A DNA stretch of 64,000 nucleotides from JADGHX01 sp037200125 (GCA_037200125.1 JBBCGS010000003.1:1054001-1118000), one strand, 5' to 3'. Counted from the first letter of the stretch, positions 53,823-63,099 are shown. The notes: generated by a model from the letters alone, not told the origin. Translations and numbers: made by a program.

Positions 53823-54371
53823 ATGAGCGAATCGTCTGGTTTCAATCCGCACAGCACGACCATCCTCGCCGTCCGCAAGAACGGCGCCGTCGCCATGGGT
53901 GGCGACGGGCAGGTCACCCTCGGCAACACGGTGATGAAGGGCAACGCCCGCAAGGTGCGCCGTCTCTTCAACGACAAGGTCCTCGCGGGCTTTGCCGGCG
54001 GCACGGCCGATGCCTTCACGCTGTTCGAGCGTTTCGAAGGCAAGCTCGAGAAGTTCGGCAACATCACGCGGGCCGCCATCGACCTCGCGAAGGACTGGCG
54101 CAGCGACCGTTATCTGCGACGCCTCGAAGCGCTGCTGCTGGTGGGCGACAAGGAGAAGCTGTTCATCATCTCCGGCAACGGCGACGTGATCGAGCCCGAG
54201 CACGACGTGGCGGCCATCGGCTCCGGCGGCTCGTTCGCCCTCTCGGCGGCGCGCGCGCTCGCGGAGAACACGAACATGGAGGCGAAGGACATCGTCGAGA
54301 AGGCGATGGGCATCGCCGCCGACATCTGCATCTACACGAACCGCAACCTCATTCTGGACGAGCTCAAGTAA
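53823..54371 (+). CDS. hslV: ATP-dependent protease peptidase subunit HslV
   Basis: Proteolytic core of the HslUV (ClpYQ) protease. The 182-residue protein has VAMGGDGQVTLGNTVMKGNA, IGSGGSFALSAARAL and CIYTNRNLILDEL. The catalytic threonine normally becomes residue 1 after Met removal; here the TT pair (STTILAVRKNG) is at residues 12-13, behind MSESSGFNPHS. No start codon lies next to it, so an N-terminal extension must be processed. A comparable extension is recalled from Xanthomonas. hslU begins directly after the stop. Confidence 0.96.
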   Translation: MSESSGFNPHSTTILAVRKNGAVAMGGDGQVTLGNTVMKGNARKVRRLFNDKVLAGFAGGTADAFTLFERFEGKLEKFGNITRAAIDLAKDWRSDRYLRRLEALLLVGDKEKLFIISGNGDVIEPEHDVAAIGSGGSFALSAARALAENTNMEAKDIVEKAMGIAADICIYTNRNLILDELK

Positions 54372-55721
54372 ATGACCGGCACCGCCAATGCACTCACGCC
54401 GCGCGAGATCGTCGCGGAGCTGGACAAGCACATCATCGGCCAGAACGCCGCGAAGCGCGCGGTGGCCATCGCCCTGCGCAATCGCTGGCGCCGCATGCAG
54501 GTGCCCGAAGCGCTGCGCCAGGAAATCACGCCGAAGAACATCCTCATGATCGGGCCCACCGGCGTGGGCAAGACGGAGATCGCGCGGCGCCTGGCGAAGC
54601 TCGCGAACGCGCCGTTCGTGAAGGTCGAAGCGACCAAGTTCACTGAAGTGGGTTACGTCGGGCGCGACGTGGACTCCATCGTGAAGGAACTCGTGGACGT
54701 CGCCGTGAAGATCACACGCGAGCTGGAGATGGAGAAAGTACGCGTGCGCGCGGCGGATGCCGCCGAAGAGCGCGTGCTGGATGCACTGCTGCCGCAGCCA
54801 CGTCGCATGGGCTTCTCGACGGATGAGCCCCTGCAGCCGCGTGACGGCGAAACGCGCCAGAAATTCCGCAAAATGCTGCGCGAAGGCCAGCTCGACGATC
54901 GCGAGATCGAGCTGGAAGTGCGCGCGCTGCCGATGGGCGTGGAAATCATGGCGCCCCCGGGTATGGAAGAGATGCAGCAGCAGCTGCAGTCCATGTTCGC
55001 GAACCTCGGTGGCAACAAGACGAAGACGCGCAAGGTGCGCGTGAAAGAAGCGCAGAAGCTGCTGCTCGATGAGGAAGCCGCGAAACTCATCAACGAGGAT
55101 GAGCTGAAGGTGCAGGCGCTGCAGAACGCCGAGCAGAACGGCATCGTGTTCATCGACGAGATCGACAAAGTCACGCGCCGGCAGGAAAGCATCGGTTCCG
55201 ACGTGTCGCGCGAAGGCGTGCAGCGCGACCTGCTGCCGCTGGTCGAGGGCTCGACCGTCTCGACGAAGTATGGAACGGTGAAGACGGATCACGTGCTGTT
55301 TATCGCATCGGGCGCATTCAGCCTGTCAAAGCCGTCGGATCTCATTCCGGAGCTGCAGGGCCGCCTGCCCATCCGCGTCGAGCTGGATTCGCTGAAGGTC
55401 GAAGACTTCATGCGCATCCTGACCGAGCCGGATGCGTCGCTCACCACGCAGTACAAGGCGCTGATGCTGACGGAAGGCGTGGAAGTGAAGTTCGACGAGA
55501 GTGGTGTGAAGCGCATCGCCGAGATTGCGTATCAGGTGAACGAGCGCACGGAGAATATCGGTGCGCGCCGCCTGCATACGGTGATGGAACGGCTGCTCGA
55601 AACCGTGTCGTATGACGCGACGGAGCAGAGCGGCAGCAGCCTCACCGTCGACGCGAAGTACGTTGACGATCATCTCGGCAACCTCGTGAAGAACGAGGAT
55701 CTCAGCCGCTACATTCTCTAG
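54372..55721 (+). CDS. hslU: ATP-dependent protease ATPase subunit HslU
   Basis: AAA+ unfoldase partner of HslV. The 449 residues include TPREIVAELDKHIIGQNAAK, Walker A IGPTGVGKTEIARRLAKLA, the I domain (residues 120-240, with LPMGVEIMAPPGMEEMQQQL), Walker B GIVFIDEIDKVTRR, sensor-1 and arginine finger region (ELQGRLPIRVELDSL) and the C-terminal SRYIL that docks into HslV. The ATG follows the hslV stop with no gap. A hairpin at 55752-55775 probably ends the transcript. Confidence 0.98.
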   Translation: MTGTANALTPREIVAELDKHIIGQNAAKRAVAIALRNRWRRMQVPEALRQEITPKNILMIGPTGVGKTEIARRLAKLANAPFVKVEATKFTEVGYVGRDVDSIVKELVDVAVKITRELEMEKVRVRAADAAEERVLDALLPQPRRMGFSTDEPLQPRDGETRQKFRKMLREGQLDDREIELEVRALPMGVEIMAPPGMEEMQQQLQSMFANLGGNKTKTRKVRVKEAQKLLLDEEAAKLINEDELKVQALQNAEQNGIVFIDEIDKVTRRQESIGSDVSREGVQRDLLPLVEGSTVSTKYGTVKTDHVLFIASGAFSLSKPSDLIPELQGRLPIRVELDSLKVEDFMRILTEPDASLTTQYKALMLTEGVEVKFDESGVKRIAEIAYQVNERTENIGARRLHTVMERLLETVSYDATEQSGSSLTVDAKYVDDHLGNLVKNEDLSRYIL

Positions 55722-55751
55722 CTCTTACTGCTCCCCAACACCTCCCTCTTC

Positions 55752-55775
55752 TGGCGCGCCGTGGTCGGCGCGCCA
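55752..55775 (+). terminator. hairpin downstream of hslU
   Basis: TGGCGCGCC (55752-55760), loop GTGGTC, GGCGCGCCA (55767-55775) form a 9-bp perfect stem 30 bp after the hslU stop. The following AGCCCTTGTTC is only weakly T-rich. Confidence 0.6.
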
Positions 55776-55820
55776 AGCCCTTGTTCGTCCTGGGATCAAC
55801 ACCATGTTCGGTCCCAGACC

Positions 55821-56003
55821 ATGCTTGCATCCAACACCCTTCTCTCTCGACTCCGAACCACGCGATTCGTAACGCGCGGGGGCACTCTGCTGAAGAGGTT
55901 CTGGCCCTATGCCGTCGCCGTGCTGCTGCCCGGCGGGTCCTTGATCGCTATCGGGCTTTGGATGTACGAGCGGCACCGGAGTGGCAAGCCGCTGCTGCGG
56001 TAG
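55821..56003 (+). CDS. possible small single-span membrane protein
   Basis: A 60-residue frame with a basic N-terminus (LLSRLRTTRFVTRGGTLLKR), one hydrophobic helix (PYAVAVLLPGGSLIAIGLWM) and a short basic tail. No ribosome site is convincing and no family is recognised. It ends directly before the nucleotidyltransferase-like fragment. Confidence 0.4.
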   Translation: MLASNTLLSRLRTTRFVTRGGTLLKRFWPYAVAVLLPGGSLIAIGLWMYERHRSGKPLLR

Positions 56004-56237
56004 GTGCTGAGGCTCGCCCAGCCGGAAGCTATCGAGGTGCCCTCCGGGGGCACGACACTCCGGTTCATCGGGCGCGAAGACTTCATCGCGATGAAAGTAT
56101 TCGCCGGCGGGCCGCTGGACCTCGTGGACGCGGCTCGCGCCATTGCCGCAGCCAGAACCTCGCTCGATCTCGTCCTGCGACGGCGCCTCGCCATCAAATT
56201 CGGCCCCGGCGCGTCGGCGGCGCTCGATGGCTTCTAG
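56004..56237 (+). pseudogene. C-terminal fragment of a nucleotidyltransferase-like (DUF6036/AbiEii-type) protein
   Basis: A 77-residue frame whose centre, FIGREDFIAMKVFAGGPLDL followed by VDAARAIAA, resembles the end of minimal nucleotidyltransferases related to AbiEii and DUF6036 proteins (pattern DLIAMKLFAGGPQDLVD). The catalytic GS...DxD half is missing upstream, where the preceding frame is unrelated. This looks like the remnant of a toxin-antitoxin type or housekeeping nucleotidyltransferase gene. Reading starts at a GTG abutting the previous stop. Confidence 0.5.
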
Positions 56238-56266
56238 CCGAACAAGGCTAGCGCCCCCGCTCGGGG

Positions 56267-58387
56267 TCACCACACCTTGCAGAGATCTTCCGGTCGCTTG
56301 ACCAGTTTCTTGCCGGCCTTGCAGCTGAAGGCGGCCGCGAACTCCGGCACGTTCACGACGAGACCATTCACGCGGTAACGCGCCGGTGAGTGAGGGTCGG
56401 TGACGGCGGTGATGCGCAGGTTTTCCGGCCGATCGTTCGAGCACGCCCACTGCGCCATGCCCACGAAAAAGCGCTGCGGTGGCGTGAGGCCATCGACCTC
56501 GCGCAGGCGCATGGCCTTCGTCTGCTCCTGCCACGCCGCCCACGCGATGATGAGCCCGCCAAGGTCGGCAATGTCTTCGCCCGAGGTCAGCGCGCCGTTG
56601 ATCTTGATGTCATCGACGATCGTGTACCGCGAATACTGATCGCGGATGCATTGCGCGCGCTTCTCGAACTTCGCGGCGTCGTCCTTCGTCCACCAGTCCC
56701 GCAGATTGCCGTCGCCGTCGTACTGGCGGCCCTGGTCGTCGAAACCGTGCGTGAGCTCGTGCCCGATCGTGCTGCCCGTGTCGCCGTAGTTCGGCGCGTC
56801 GTCCATCTTCGCGTCGTAGAGCGGCGGCGCCAGCACTCCCGCAGGGAAGTTGATGTCGTTCAGCTGCGGATCGAAGTACGCGTTGACGGTGGGCGGGCTC
56901 ATGATCCATTCGCCCCTGTCCACCGGCTTGCCGATCTTCGCGGCCTGCCGCTTCGTTTCGAAGCGGGTGGCGCGGCTCACGTTCTCGAAGAAGTCCGACC
57001 GGCCTACCGTGAGCGACGAATAGTCGCGCCAGATGTCGGGGTAGCCAATCTTGTTTCGCATCTTCGCAAGCTTCGCGAGCGCCTGCGTCTTCGTCCGCGG
57101 CGACATCCAGTCCAGCTGCTGGATGCGCCCCTTCATCGCCTCTTCGATCTGGTGCGTCATCAACACCGTCTTCTCTTTCATCGACGCGGGGAAGGTGCGC
57201 GCCACGTATTCGCGGCCGAGCGCTTCGCCAAGATCGCGATCCACCCACGTTACACACTTGCGCCAGCGCGGCCGATCCGTCTCGGCGCCGCGCAGATATT
57301 TGCGGAAGAACGTCACATGCTCGTTCACGAACGGCGCCGCGAGGTAATCCGCCGACGCGTCGACGATCGCCCAGCGCAGGTACGTCTTGATGTTCTTCAG
57401 GCTCTCCTGCGAGATCCGCGCGTTCATGGCCTTGAAGAACGCGGGCTCGGCGACGTTGAGCCAGGGATCGGCCTCGAAGCCGATCGAGGTGAAGTAGGCC
57501 TTCCAGTCGAGCGCCGGCGCGACCTTCGGCAGCGTCTCCATCGTGTAGCGGTGATAGACATTGTACGGATTGCGACGCTGCACCTTGGTGAGCGACGCCT
57601 TCGCCAGCAAGGTTTCGATGCGCATCACCGTCGCCGCATTCGCCTTCGCAGCCTCGGGCGCGTCGCCCAGCAGCTCGAACATCTTCTGGACGTGCGCCAG
57701 ATAGCGCTGCCGCATCTCGACCGACTTCGCGTCCTTCTTCAGGTAGTAATCACGGTCCGGCAGGCCGAGGCCGCCGGCGTCGATGGAGGCGATCACCTTG
57801 GTGGCATCCCGCGCGTCCTGCTGCGTGTAGACGCCAAAGAACAGGCCGCTGCTCGAAACGTGCTGATGCAGGTCGCCGAGCAGCCCGGCGAGTTGCTTGC
57901 GATCCCGCAGCTTGTCGATGCTCGCAAGATCATCTTTGATCGGCGCGATGCCGGCGCGCTCGATCGCATCGGTATCCATGCAGGACGCAAAGTAGTCGCC
58001 GATCTTCTGTTGAGTCGCCGTGCGACCCGTGACCGTCTTCGAAGCGTCGTCGAGAATGCCCCAAAGATAGCGCTGGTTGTTGACGGTCACCTTCGCGTAC
58101 ACGTCCCATGCTGTCTGGTCCGGAGGGATCGGGTTGTTCTTGATCCAGCCGCCGCAGGCGTACTGGTAGAGGTCATCGCACGGATCGGCGGTGCGATCAA
58201 TCGAGGTGACGTCGAGGCTGGGTGAATATGGCAGCTCTTTCAGCGGCGTTTCAGGGGCGATTGCGAGGCGCGGTGGCGGCGCAATGCCACTCGGGCCGGA
58301 AGCGGCGGCGTCCTGTGCCCATGCCGACGGCGCCAGGAGACACGCGCCAACGATCGCGCCCAGCAAGCATTCATTGCGAGTCCGCAT
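56267..58387 (-). CDS. M13 family metallopeptidase (neprilysin/PepO-like)
   Basis: Secreted zinc endopeptidase of 706 residues. A signal peptide (LLGAIVGACLLAPSAWAQ) is followed by the M13 N-terminal domain (DPCDDLYQYACGGWIKNNPI) and the catalytic domain with NAYFDPQLNDINFPAG, zinc motif GHELTHGFDDQGRQYD, the third ligand block GEDIADLGGL and the usual Trp end (LCKVW). Six or more cysteines suggest disulfides. ATG 58387 is preferred over 58393 because GGAGA lies 7-8 bp upstream. It is typical of Xanthomonas-like proteomes rich in exported peptidases. Confidence 0.95.
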   Translation of the reverse strand: MRTRNECLLGAIVGACLLAPSAWAQDAAASGPSGIAPPPRLAIAPETPLKELPYSPSLDVTSIDRTADPCDDLYQYACGGWIKNNPIPPDQTAWDVYAKVTVNNQRYLWGILDDASKTVTGRTATQQKIGDYFASCMDTDAIERAGIAPIKDDLASIDKLRDRKQLAGLLGDLHQHVSSSGLFFGVYTQQDARDATKVIASIDAGGLGLPDRDYYLKKDAKSVEMRQRYLAHVQKMFELLGDAPEAAKANAATVMRIETLLAKASLTKVQRRNPYNVYHRYTMETLPKVAPALDWKAYFTSIGFEADPWLNVAEPAFFKAMNARISQESLKNIKTYLRWAIVDASADYLAAPFVNEHVTFFRKYLRGAETDRPRWRKCVTWVDRDLGEALGREYVARTFPASMKEKTVLMTHQIEEAMKGRIQQLDWMSPRTKTQALAKLAKMRNKIGYPDIWRDYSSLTVGRSDFFENVSRATRFETKRQAAKIGKPVDRGEWIMSPPTVNAYFDPQLNDINFPAGVLAPPLYDAKMDDAPNYGDTGSTIGHELTHGFDDQGRQYDGDGNLRDWWTKDDAAKFEKRAQCIRDQYSRYTIVDDIKINGALTSGEDIADLGGLIIAWAAWQEQTKAMRLREVDGLTPPQRFFVGMAQWACSNDRPENLRITAVTDPHSPARYRVNGLVVNVPEFAAAFSCKAGKKLVKRPEDLCKVW

Positions 58388-58454
58388 CGACATTCTCCGC
58401 AAACCGATCGCGCAACAGTACGCGCCTCACCGCGTCCGGTCACGCGGCGCGCGA

Positions 58455-59324
58455 TCAGGCGCGGGAGGGCTGCGGCAGATTGCGGCGGGAGCCGTAGCGA
58501 TGGGCGTACACCTTCGTGAACTCCGCGCCGAGCAGGAAAATCTGCGCGGAGTAGTACACCCACACCAGCACGAGGATCACGGAACCCGCCGCGCCGTAAC
58601 TCGACGCCACGGCGCTGTTGCCGAGGTACAGGCCAATGAGGGCCTTCCCCACGCTGAAGAGCGCGGCGGTGATGATCGAGCCGATCGCAACGTCCTTCCA
58701 CGCGATGTGCACCGACGGAAGGATCTTGTAGATCATCGCGAAGAGCAGCGTCACGAGTGCGAACGAGAACAGGAAATTCACCCCCTGGAGCACCATGCCG
58801 GTGGCATCGGCCGGCCCCCAGGTGCGGGCGAGCGCGCTCACCAACGCACTGAATACGAGCGACACCAGGAGCAGAAAGCCAAGCGACAGAATCAGGCCGA
58901 CCGACAGTAATCGCTTGCGCACAAAGTACCAGAAGCCACTCGTTCTCTCGGGTGGCGCGTCCCATATCTGATCCAGACCATCCTTCAACTCCGCCAGCGC
59001 GGTCGTCGCGCCGATGCACAGTGTGACGACGCCGATCGCGGTCGCGATGAGCCCCGCGCCCGGCCGGCTCGCGCTCTGGATCATGGCCTGCACGGCCGAC
59101 GCGGCGTCGGCGCCGAGGAGCTCCTTCACTTGCCCGAAGATCTCACCGCGCGCCGCCTCCTGCCCGAAGAAGAGCCCCGCGATCGCGATGGACAGGATAA
59201 GGATCGGTGCGAGCGAGAACACCGTATAGAACGCCAGCGCCGCGCCCTTGCGCGAGGCGCGATCGTTCACCCATTCGTTGACGGTTTCGTAGCACAGATG
59301 CCACGTCGCACGGGCCAGGCTCAT
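58455..59324 (-). CDS. YihY/BrkB family inner-membrane protein
   Basis: A 289-residue protein with six membrane helices (FYTVFSLAPILILSIAIAGL, GAGLIATAIGVVTLCIGATT, LILSLGFLLLVSLVFSALVS and others) and the family block ELKDGLDQIWDAPPE. Once annotated as ribonuclease BN, the family's real role is probably in lipid or envelope homeostasis. Its ATG overlaps the stop of the EEP hydrolase (ATGA), and that gene overlaps the PLD-VTT gene, so the three form one translational unit. Confidence 0.92.
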   Translation of the reverse strand: MSLARATWHLCYETVNEWVNDRASRKGAALAFYTVFSLAPILILSIAIAGLFFGQEAARGEIFGQVKELLGADAASAVQAMIQSASRPGAGLIATAIGVVTLCIGATTALAELKDGLDQIWDAPPERTSGFWYFVRKRLLSVGLILSLGFLLLVSLVFSALVSALARTWGPADATGMVLQGVNFLFSFALVTLLFAMIYKILPSVHIAWKDVAIGSIITAALFSVGKALIGLYLGNSAVASSYGAAGSVILVLVWVYYSAQIFLLGAEFTKVYAHRYGSRRNLPQPSRA

Positions 59325-60115
59325 ACGGCACTCCCGCGCTCACGCAAGGCGACCGCCTCCGGCGCGACCACCGCCTTCACAGGAAAGTGGTCGGAGGCGT
59401 ACCGCGACAGTTTCGAGCGATGAACACTGAATTGAAGCAATGAACCGCGCGGCCTCACCCACACCCGATCGAGCGCGAACATCGGCGCATAGACGGGGAA
59501 CGTTCGCTGCCAGGGCGGCGTGCCCAGCAAGCCGTGCAGCCAGCGAAGGGGCCGGCCGAGCGGCAGCCATTCATTGACGTCTCCGACGACGACGACCGGC
59601 TGATCCAGCGGCATCGCGCGCAGAAGCTCGAGCACCTTGCGCATCTGGAAGCGCCGCTCCGCCGGCAGCAGACCGAGGTGCATCACGAACACACGGACGC
59701 AGGCGCCGGCGACATCGAGGTCGACTTCGAGCGCGCCGCGCGGCTCGAAGCGGCGAAAGCTCAGGTCGTGCCGGCGAACGTCGAGGATCTTCCGCCGCGT
59801 CAGCAGCGCGTTCCCGTACGCGCGGTCGTGTTTGAGAATCGTCGAGCCCGCAATCGCCTGCATGCCAGTCGCCTGGGCCAGGAACTCGAGCTGGCGAGAG
59901 TCGCTGCGCGCGCCGGGGCGGCTGTCCACTTCTTGCAGCCCGACGGTGTCGCAGCCCATCTCGTTGATCACCTCGGCGACACGCTTTACATCGCAACGGC
60001 GATCCGTGCCCACGCACCGATGGATGTTGTACGAGCCCACATGAAGCGGCTCGAAGTCCGGCGGCGGCGGTGCCCCTTCGCCGGGCTCAGGCTGGATATC
60101 CGAGACGGCGGCCAT
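59321..60115 (-). CDS. endonuclease/exonuclease/phosphatase (EEP) family hydrolase, YbhP-like
   Basis: A 264-residue metal-dependent phosphoesterase with VGSYNIHRCVGTDRRCD, VGLQEVDSRPG (catalytic Glu), VFVMHLGLLPAERRFQ, VVVVGDVNEWLPLG and the C-terminal ASDHFPVKAVV. Start ATG 60115 lies inside the end of the PLD-VTT gene (29-bp overlap). In E. coli the EEP protein YbhP is encoded next to cardiolipin synthase ClsB, an arrangement paralleled here, so a role in phospholipid metabolism is inferred rather than nucleic-acid cleavage. Confidence 0.88.
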   Translation of the reverse strand: MAAVSDIQPEPGEGAPPPPDFEPLHVGSYNIHRCVGTDRRCDVKRVAEVINEMGCDTVGLQEVDSRPGARSDSRQLEFLAQATGMQAIAGSTILKHDRAYGNALLTRRKILDVRRHDLSFRRFEPRGALEVDLDVAGACVRVFVMHLGLLPAERRFQMRKVLELLRAMPLDQPVVVVGDVNEWLPLGRPLRWLHGLLGTPPWQRTFPVYAPMFALDRVWVRPRGSLLQFSVHRSKLSRYASDHFPVKAVVAPEAVALRERGSAV

Positions 60116-62306
60116 GAGTCGTCGTAGGAGCGGAAGCCCTGCCAAACAGCCAGCGACGCACGTATCGCGTGCCGACAACGAGCGCCACCACCAGCGCGCC
60201 CAAGAGCCACAGGTTGATCGAGCCCGGATCCTTCAGCCCCGACACGACCTGCTCGCCGAACACGGTGGCGACGAGCGTGCCGGGCAGGATGCCGAGCGCG
60301 CTGCCGATCATGAAATCACGGAATCGCAGATGAATCGCGCCCGCCACCACATTCACCACGGCGAACGGGGCGAGTGGCACGAGCCGCACCGCCGTCATGG
60401 CGATGATTCCGCGATGGCGCATGATCTGGCTCATGCGCGTGAGCTTGCCGCGCGCCAGGCGCCGCACGGTCTGGCGATTCATCTTCGTGCCGACGTAATA
60501 CGTGATGGTGCACGCGAGCAGGATGCCGCCCATTGCATAGGCGAACCCGTGCCACGACCCAAACGACGCGACCGCGAGCAGCGTAATGAACGCGCGCGGG
60601 AACAGCACGAGGCACGCTGGCGTGTACGCTGCTATCACGAGCAACGGCGCCCACCAGAGATTCGAAAAATCCGCAGCCCACGCGACTGCGCGATCCGCAT
60701 CCGTCCATGCGGCGAGCGGCGTGTAGCGCCACATCGCCGTCAATGCACAGGCAATCGCGAGCACGGCCACGGGTAGAACCCAACGGGGACGCCGCGCCGC
60801 TTCGCGCTCTTCGGGCGGAAGCTGCGCGATGAGTGAATCGAGCGACACCGGTTGCTCCGGATCGGCGATGTTGGCAACGGTGACGAGCGTGTCGGAGACA
60901 TCGTCCAGCCGCTCGTATTTGCGAAGCGAGCGTTCGTCATTCATGAGCGCTTCGATCGCGCCTCGCACGGAACCGCCCGCTTCCCTCACGGCGGCCTCGA
61001 CTGTTTCGGCCGAGGTGCCGAGGTGCTCGCCGAGCAGTTCATTGCGAAAGCCGCGGATCACGGCCGCGATGCGCTCGTCTCCGCGCGCCTCGATGGCGGC
61101 GTCGCATTCGGTGTCGAGGCCCATCGAGCGGTTCGAGAAATTGGCCGAGCCGATGCGCACGACCTCGTCGTCCACGATCATGAGCTTGGAATGCAGATCG
61201 CAGCATTGCCCTTCCGGCAGCCCGGGAATGTCCGGGAAATAGGCGTGGAAGCGGCCGTGCTTGTCCGCGTCGCGCAGCTTCTTCAGCAGCACCGTGCGCA
61301 ACGTGCCCATCGTCGGCGCTTCGAGCCAGCCCTGCGTCGAGAGACGCAGCACGGCGATGATTTCGGGCCCATCCTTCTCCGCCAGGCGCGCGGCGAGCGC
61401 TTCGCCAAGCGAGTGGGATGTGAAGTACTGGTTCTCGATGTAGATCGTGCGTTTCGCGCGGGCGATCATGTCGAGATACAGCGCCTGCACTTCGCGGATC
61501 TGCGGGTCGTCGTTGAGCGCGGCGCGCGTCCGCGCGAGCGCGACATTCGCGTCGGTGAGCGAAACGGGAAGCGCGGGCGGCCACGGATCCGCGCCTTCCA
61601 CGATCGTTCGCTTGAGCGGATGACCGGTCGCGCGGAACCAGCGCTCGCGCACGATCTCGTCGAGCACGCGCGCGGCTTCGCCATCCATCGCCATCACCGT
61701 GTCGTGGAACGGCGCGTAGTGATCTTCGTCGCCTTCGTTGATACGGCGGTGATCGCCAGGCGTGTGTTCCTTCGTGTCCCACCGGCTGCGCGTGAGATCC
61801 AGCCCGCCGCAGAATGCGAGCGCGCCATCGACGAGGACGATCTTCTGGTGCTGGGAGGCGCCGACCGGATAGTGATCGTCGTAGCGCAATCGCACGCGCC
61901 GGTGCGGCCGCCAACCGAGCCCATAGATCGGCGAGAGCTCGCGTCCTTTCGCGAATAGCACCGGGTAGTCCCACGTGAGGATGCGGATGTCGAGCCGGCG
62001 GCGCCGCTTCGCGAGGAAGTTCAGGAAATCGCCGAGCATCGCCGGGAGACCGTCGATGCCGTGATGAAGCTGCGTGCGACTGTGGAAGTCCCACCCCACG
62101 ATCACGATCGACCGTGTCGCACGCAGCGCCGCGTTCACGAACGCCTTGAAATACGCCTCGCCATCGACGATCAGCGCGACGCGGTCCGCGTGACCCACGC
62201 GGTAACAGTTGCGGCCCGGCTCGAACACGGTGGGTAGCGGCGCCTCGGCCAGCTTCCGGGCCGCGCCACGCGCCAGCTTTTGGACTCTTTCGGACGTGAC
62301 GGACAT
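60087..62306 (-). CDS. phospholipase D/cardiolipin synthase-like protein fused to a VTT (DedA/TVP38) domain
   Basis: A 739-residue fusion. The N-terminal 470 residues hold two PLD domains with HKD motifs, ASQHQKIVLVDGALAFCGGL and LHSKLMIVDDEVVRIGSANF, like cardiolipin synthases. A linker with EERE precedes a first membrane helix (WVLPVAVLAIACALTAMW). The last 200 residues form a VTT domain (PACLVLFPRAFITLLAVASF, GFAYAMGGILLACTITYYVG, VRLVPLAPFAVVNVVAGAI) of the DedA/TMEM64 superfamily implicated in lipid scrambling. The fusion joins head-group exchange to lipid movement. It is the first gene of the PLD-EEP-YihY set. Confidence 0.9.
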   Translation of the reverse strand: MSVTSERVQKLARGAARKLAEAPLPTVFEPGRNCYRVGHADRVALIVDGEAYFKAFVNAALRATRSIVIVGWDFHSRTQLHHGIDGLPAMLGDFLNFLAKRRRRLDIRILTWDYPVLFAKGRELSPIYGLGWRPHRRVRLRYDDHYPVGASQHQKIVLVDGALAFCGGLDLTRSRWDTKEHTPGDHRRINEGDEDHYAPFHDTVMAMDGEAARVLDEIVRERWFRATGHPLKRTIVEGADPWPPALPVSLTDANVALARTRAALNDDPQIREVQALYLDMIARAKRTIYIENQYFTSHSLGEALAARLAEKDGPEIIAVLRLSTQGWLEAPTMGTLRTVLLKKLRDADKHGRFHAYFPDIPGLPEGQCCDLHSKLMIVDDEVVRIGSANFSNRSMGLDTECDAAIEARGDERIAAVIRGFRNELLGEHLGTSAETVEAAVREAGGSVRGAIEALMNDERSLRKYERLDDVSDTLVTVANIADPEQPVSLDSLIAQLPPEEREAARRPRWVLPVAVLAIACALTAMWRYTPLAAWTDADRAVAWAADFSNLWWAPLLVIAAYTPACLVLFPRAFITLLAVASFGSWHGFAYAMGGILLACTITYYVGTKMNRQTVRRLARGKLTRMSQIMRHRGIIAMTAVRLVPLAPFAVVNVVAGAIHLRFRDFMIGSALGILPGTLVATVFGEQVVSGLKDPGSINLWLLGALVVALVVGTRYVRRWLFGRASAPTTTHGRRLGYPA

Positions 62307-62421
62307 GGGGACGCGTAGCCTGCGGCGCTACGCGCCGCGATGGCCACGCTTCAGCAACCGCTGTTCCCAAATAACGCGCCGCGCACGCTGGAGGTCCCGG
62401 CGCACGCGACGTGCGTGGCAG

Positions 62422-63099
62422 TCAGGCCCTTCCAGGCTGGTGCGTGGACGCTGGCCTCTTGCCGAGGGGCGCGCCAGTGGGGAATTGCAGGTTGAGCGAC
62501 GACTTCTGCGCCTCTACGAACCGCGCGGAGATGTCCGTCCAGTTCCAGACGTTCCAGATCGCCTCGAAGTATTTCACCTTCTCGTTGTGGTACTGGAGGT
62601 AGTACGCGTGCTCCCACGCGTCCAGCACCATCAATGGCACGCTGCCGATGAGCGCCTGACCCTGGTGATCATGAATCTGGGCGGTGAGCAGGCGAGAAGA
62701 AATGGGGTCCCACACCAGCGCGCCCCACCCCGAGCCCATGCTCGTGGCCGCGGCCTGCGTGAGCTGCTTCTTGAAAGCTTCGAACCCACCGAAGTCACGC
62801 TCGATCGCCTCGAGCAATTCACCCTGCGGCTTGCCACCGCCTTTCGGCGCGAGGTTCTGCCAGAACAGGCTGTGCAGTACGTGTCCCGAGAGGTTGAACG
62901 CTAGCGACCGCTCGATCGCCGCCATCCGCGTGAAGTCGCCGGAAGAGCGCGCTTCGCCGAGCATCTCGCACGCCTTGTTCGCGCCGTCGACATACGTCTT
63001 GTGATGCTTGTCGTGGTGGAGCTCCATGATGCGAGCCGACATGTGTGGCTCCAACGCGCCGTAGTCATAGGGAAGATCGGGGAGCACGTACTGTGTCAT
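62422..63099 (-). CDS. sod: superoxide dismutase (Fe/Mn family)
   Basis: Converts superoxide to oxygen and peroxide. The 225-residue protein begins YVLPDLPYDYGALEPHMSAR. Metal ligands are visible in MELHHDKHHKTYVDG (His), GHVLHSLFWQNLAPKGGGKP (His), and LDAWEHAYYLQYHNEK (Asp, His). The loop AQIHDHQGQ has a histidine where enteric enzymes carry Gln or Gly, resembling the mycobacterial and archaeal type, so the metal cannot be assigned safely. No signal peptide from ATG 63099. A C-terminal 20-residue extension is rich in Pro and Ser. Confidence 0.93.
   Translation of the reverse strand: MTQYVLPDLPYDYGALEPHMSARIMELHHDKHHKTYVDGANKACEMLGEARSSGDFTRMAAIERSLAFNLSGHVLHSLFWQNLAPKGGGKPQGELLEAIERDFGGFEAFKKQLTQAAATSMGSGWGALVWDPISSRLLTAQIHDHQGQALIGSVPLMVLDAWEHAYYLQYHNEKVKYFEAIWNVWNWTDISARFVEAQKSSLNLQFPTGAPLGKRPASTHQPGRA

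Noticed and set aside
53385..55292. A 635-residue open frame on the minus strand across hslV/hslU
   Set aside because: Antisense shadow of the well-supported xerC, hslV and hslU genes, with no recognisable domain.
56390..58225. A 611-residue plus-strand frame across the M13 peptidase gene
   Set aside because: Shadow of the peptidase, with Arg/His/Val-rich composition and no motif or ribosome site.
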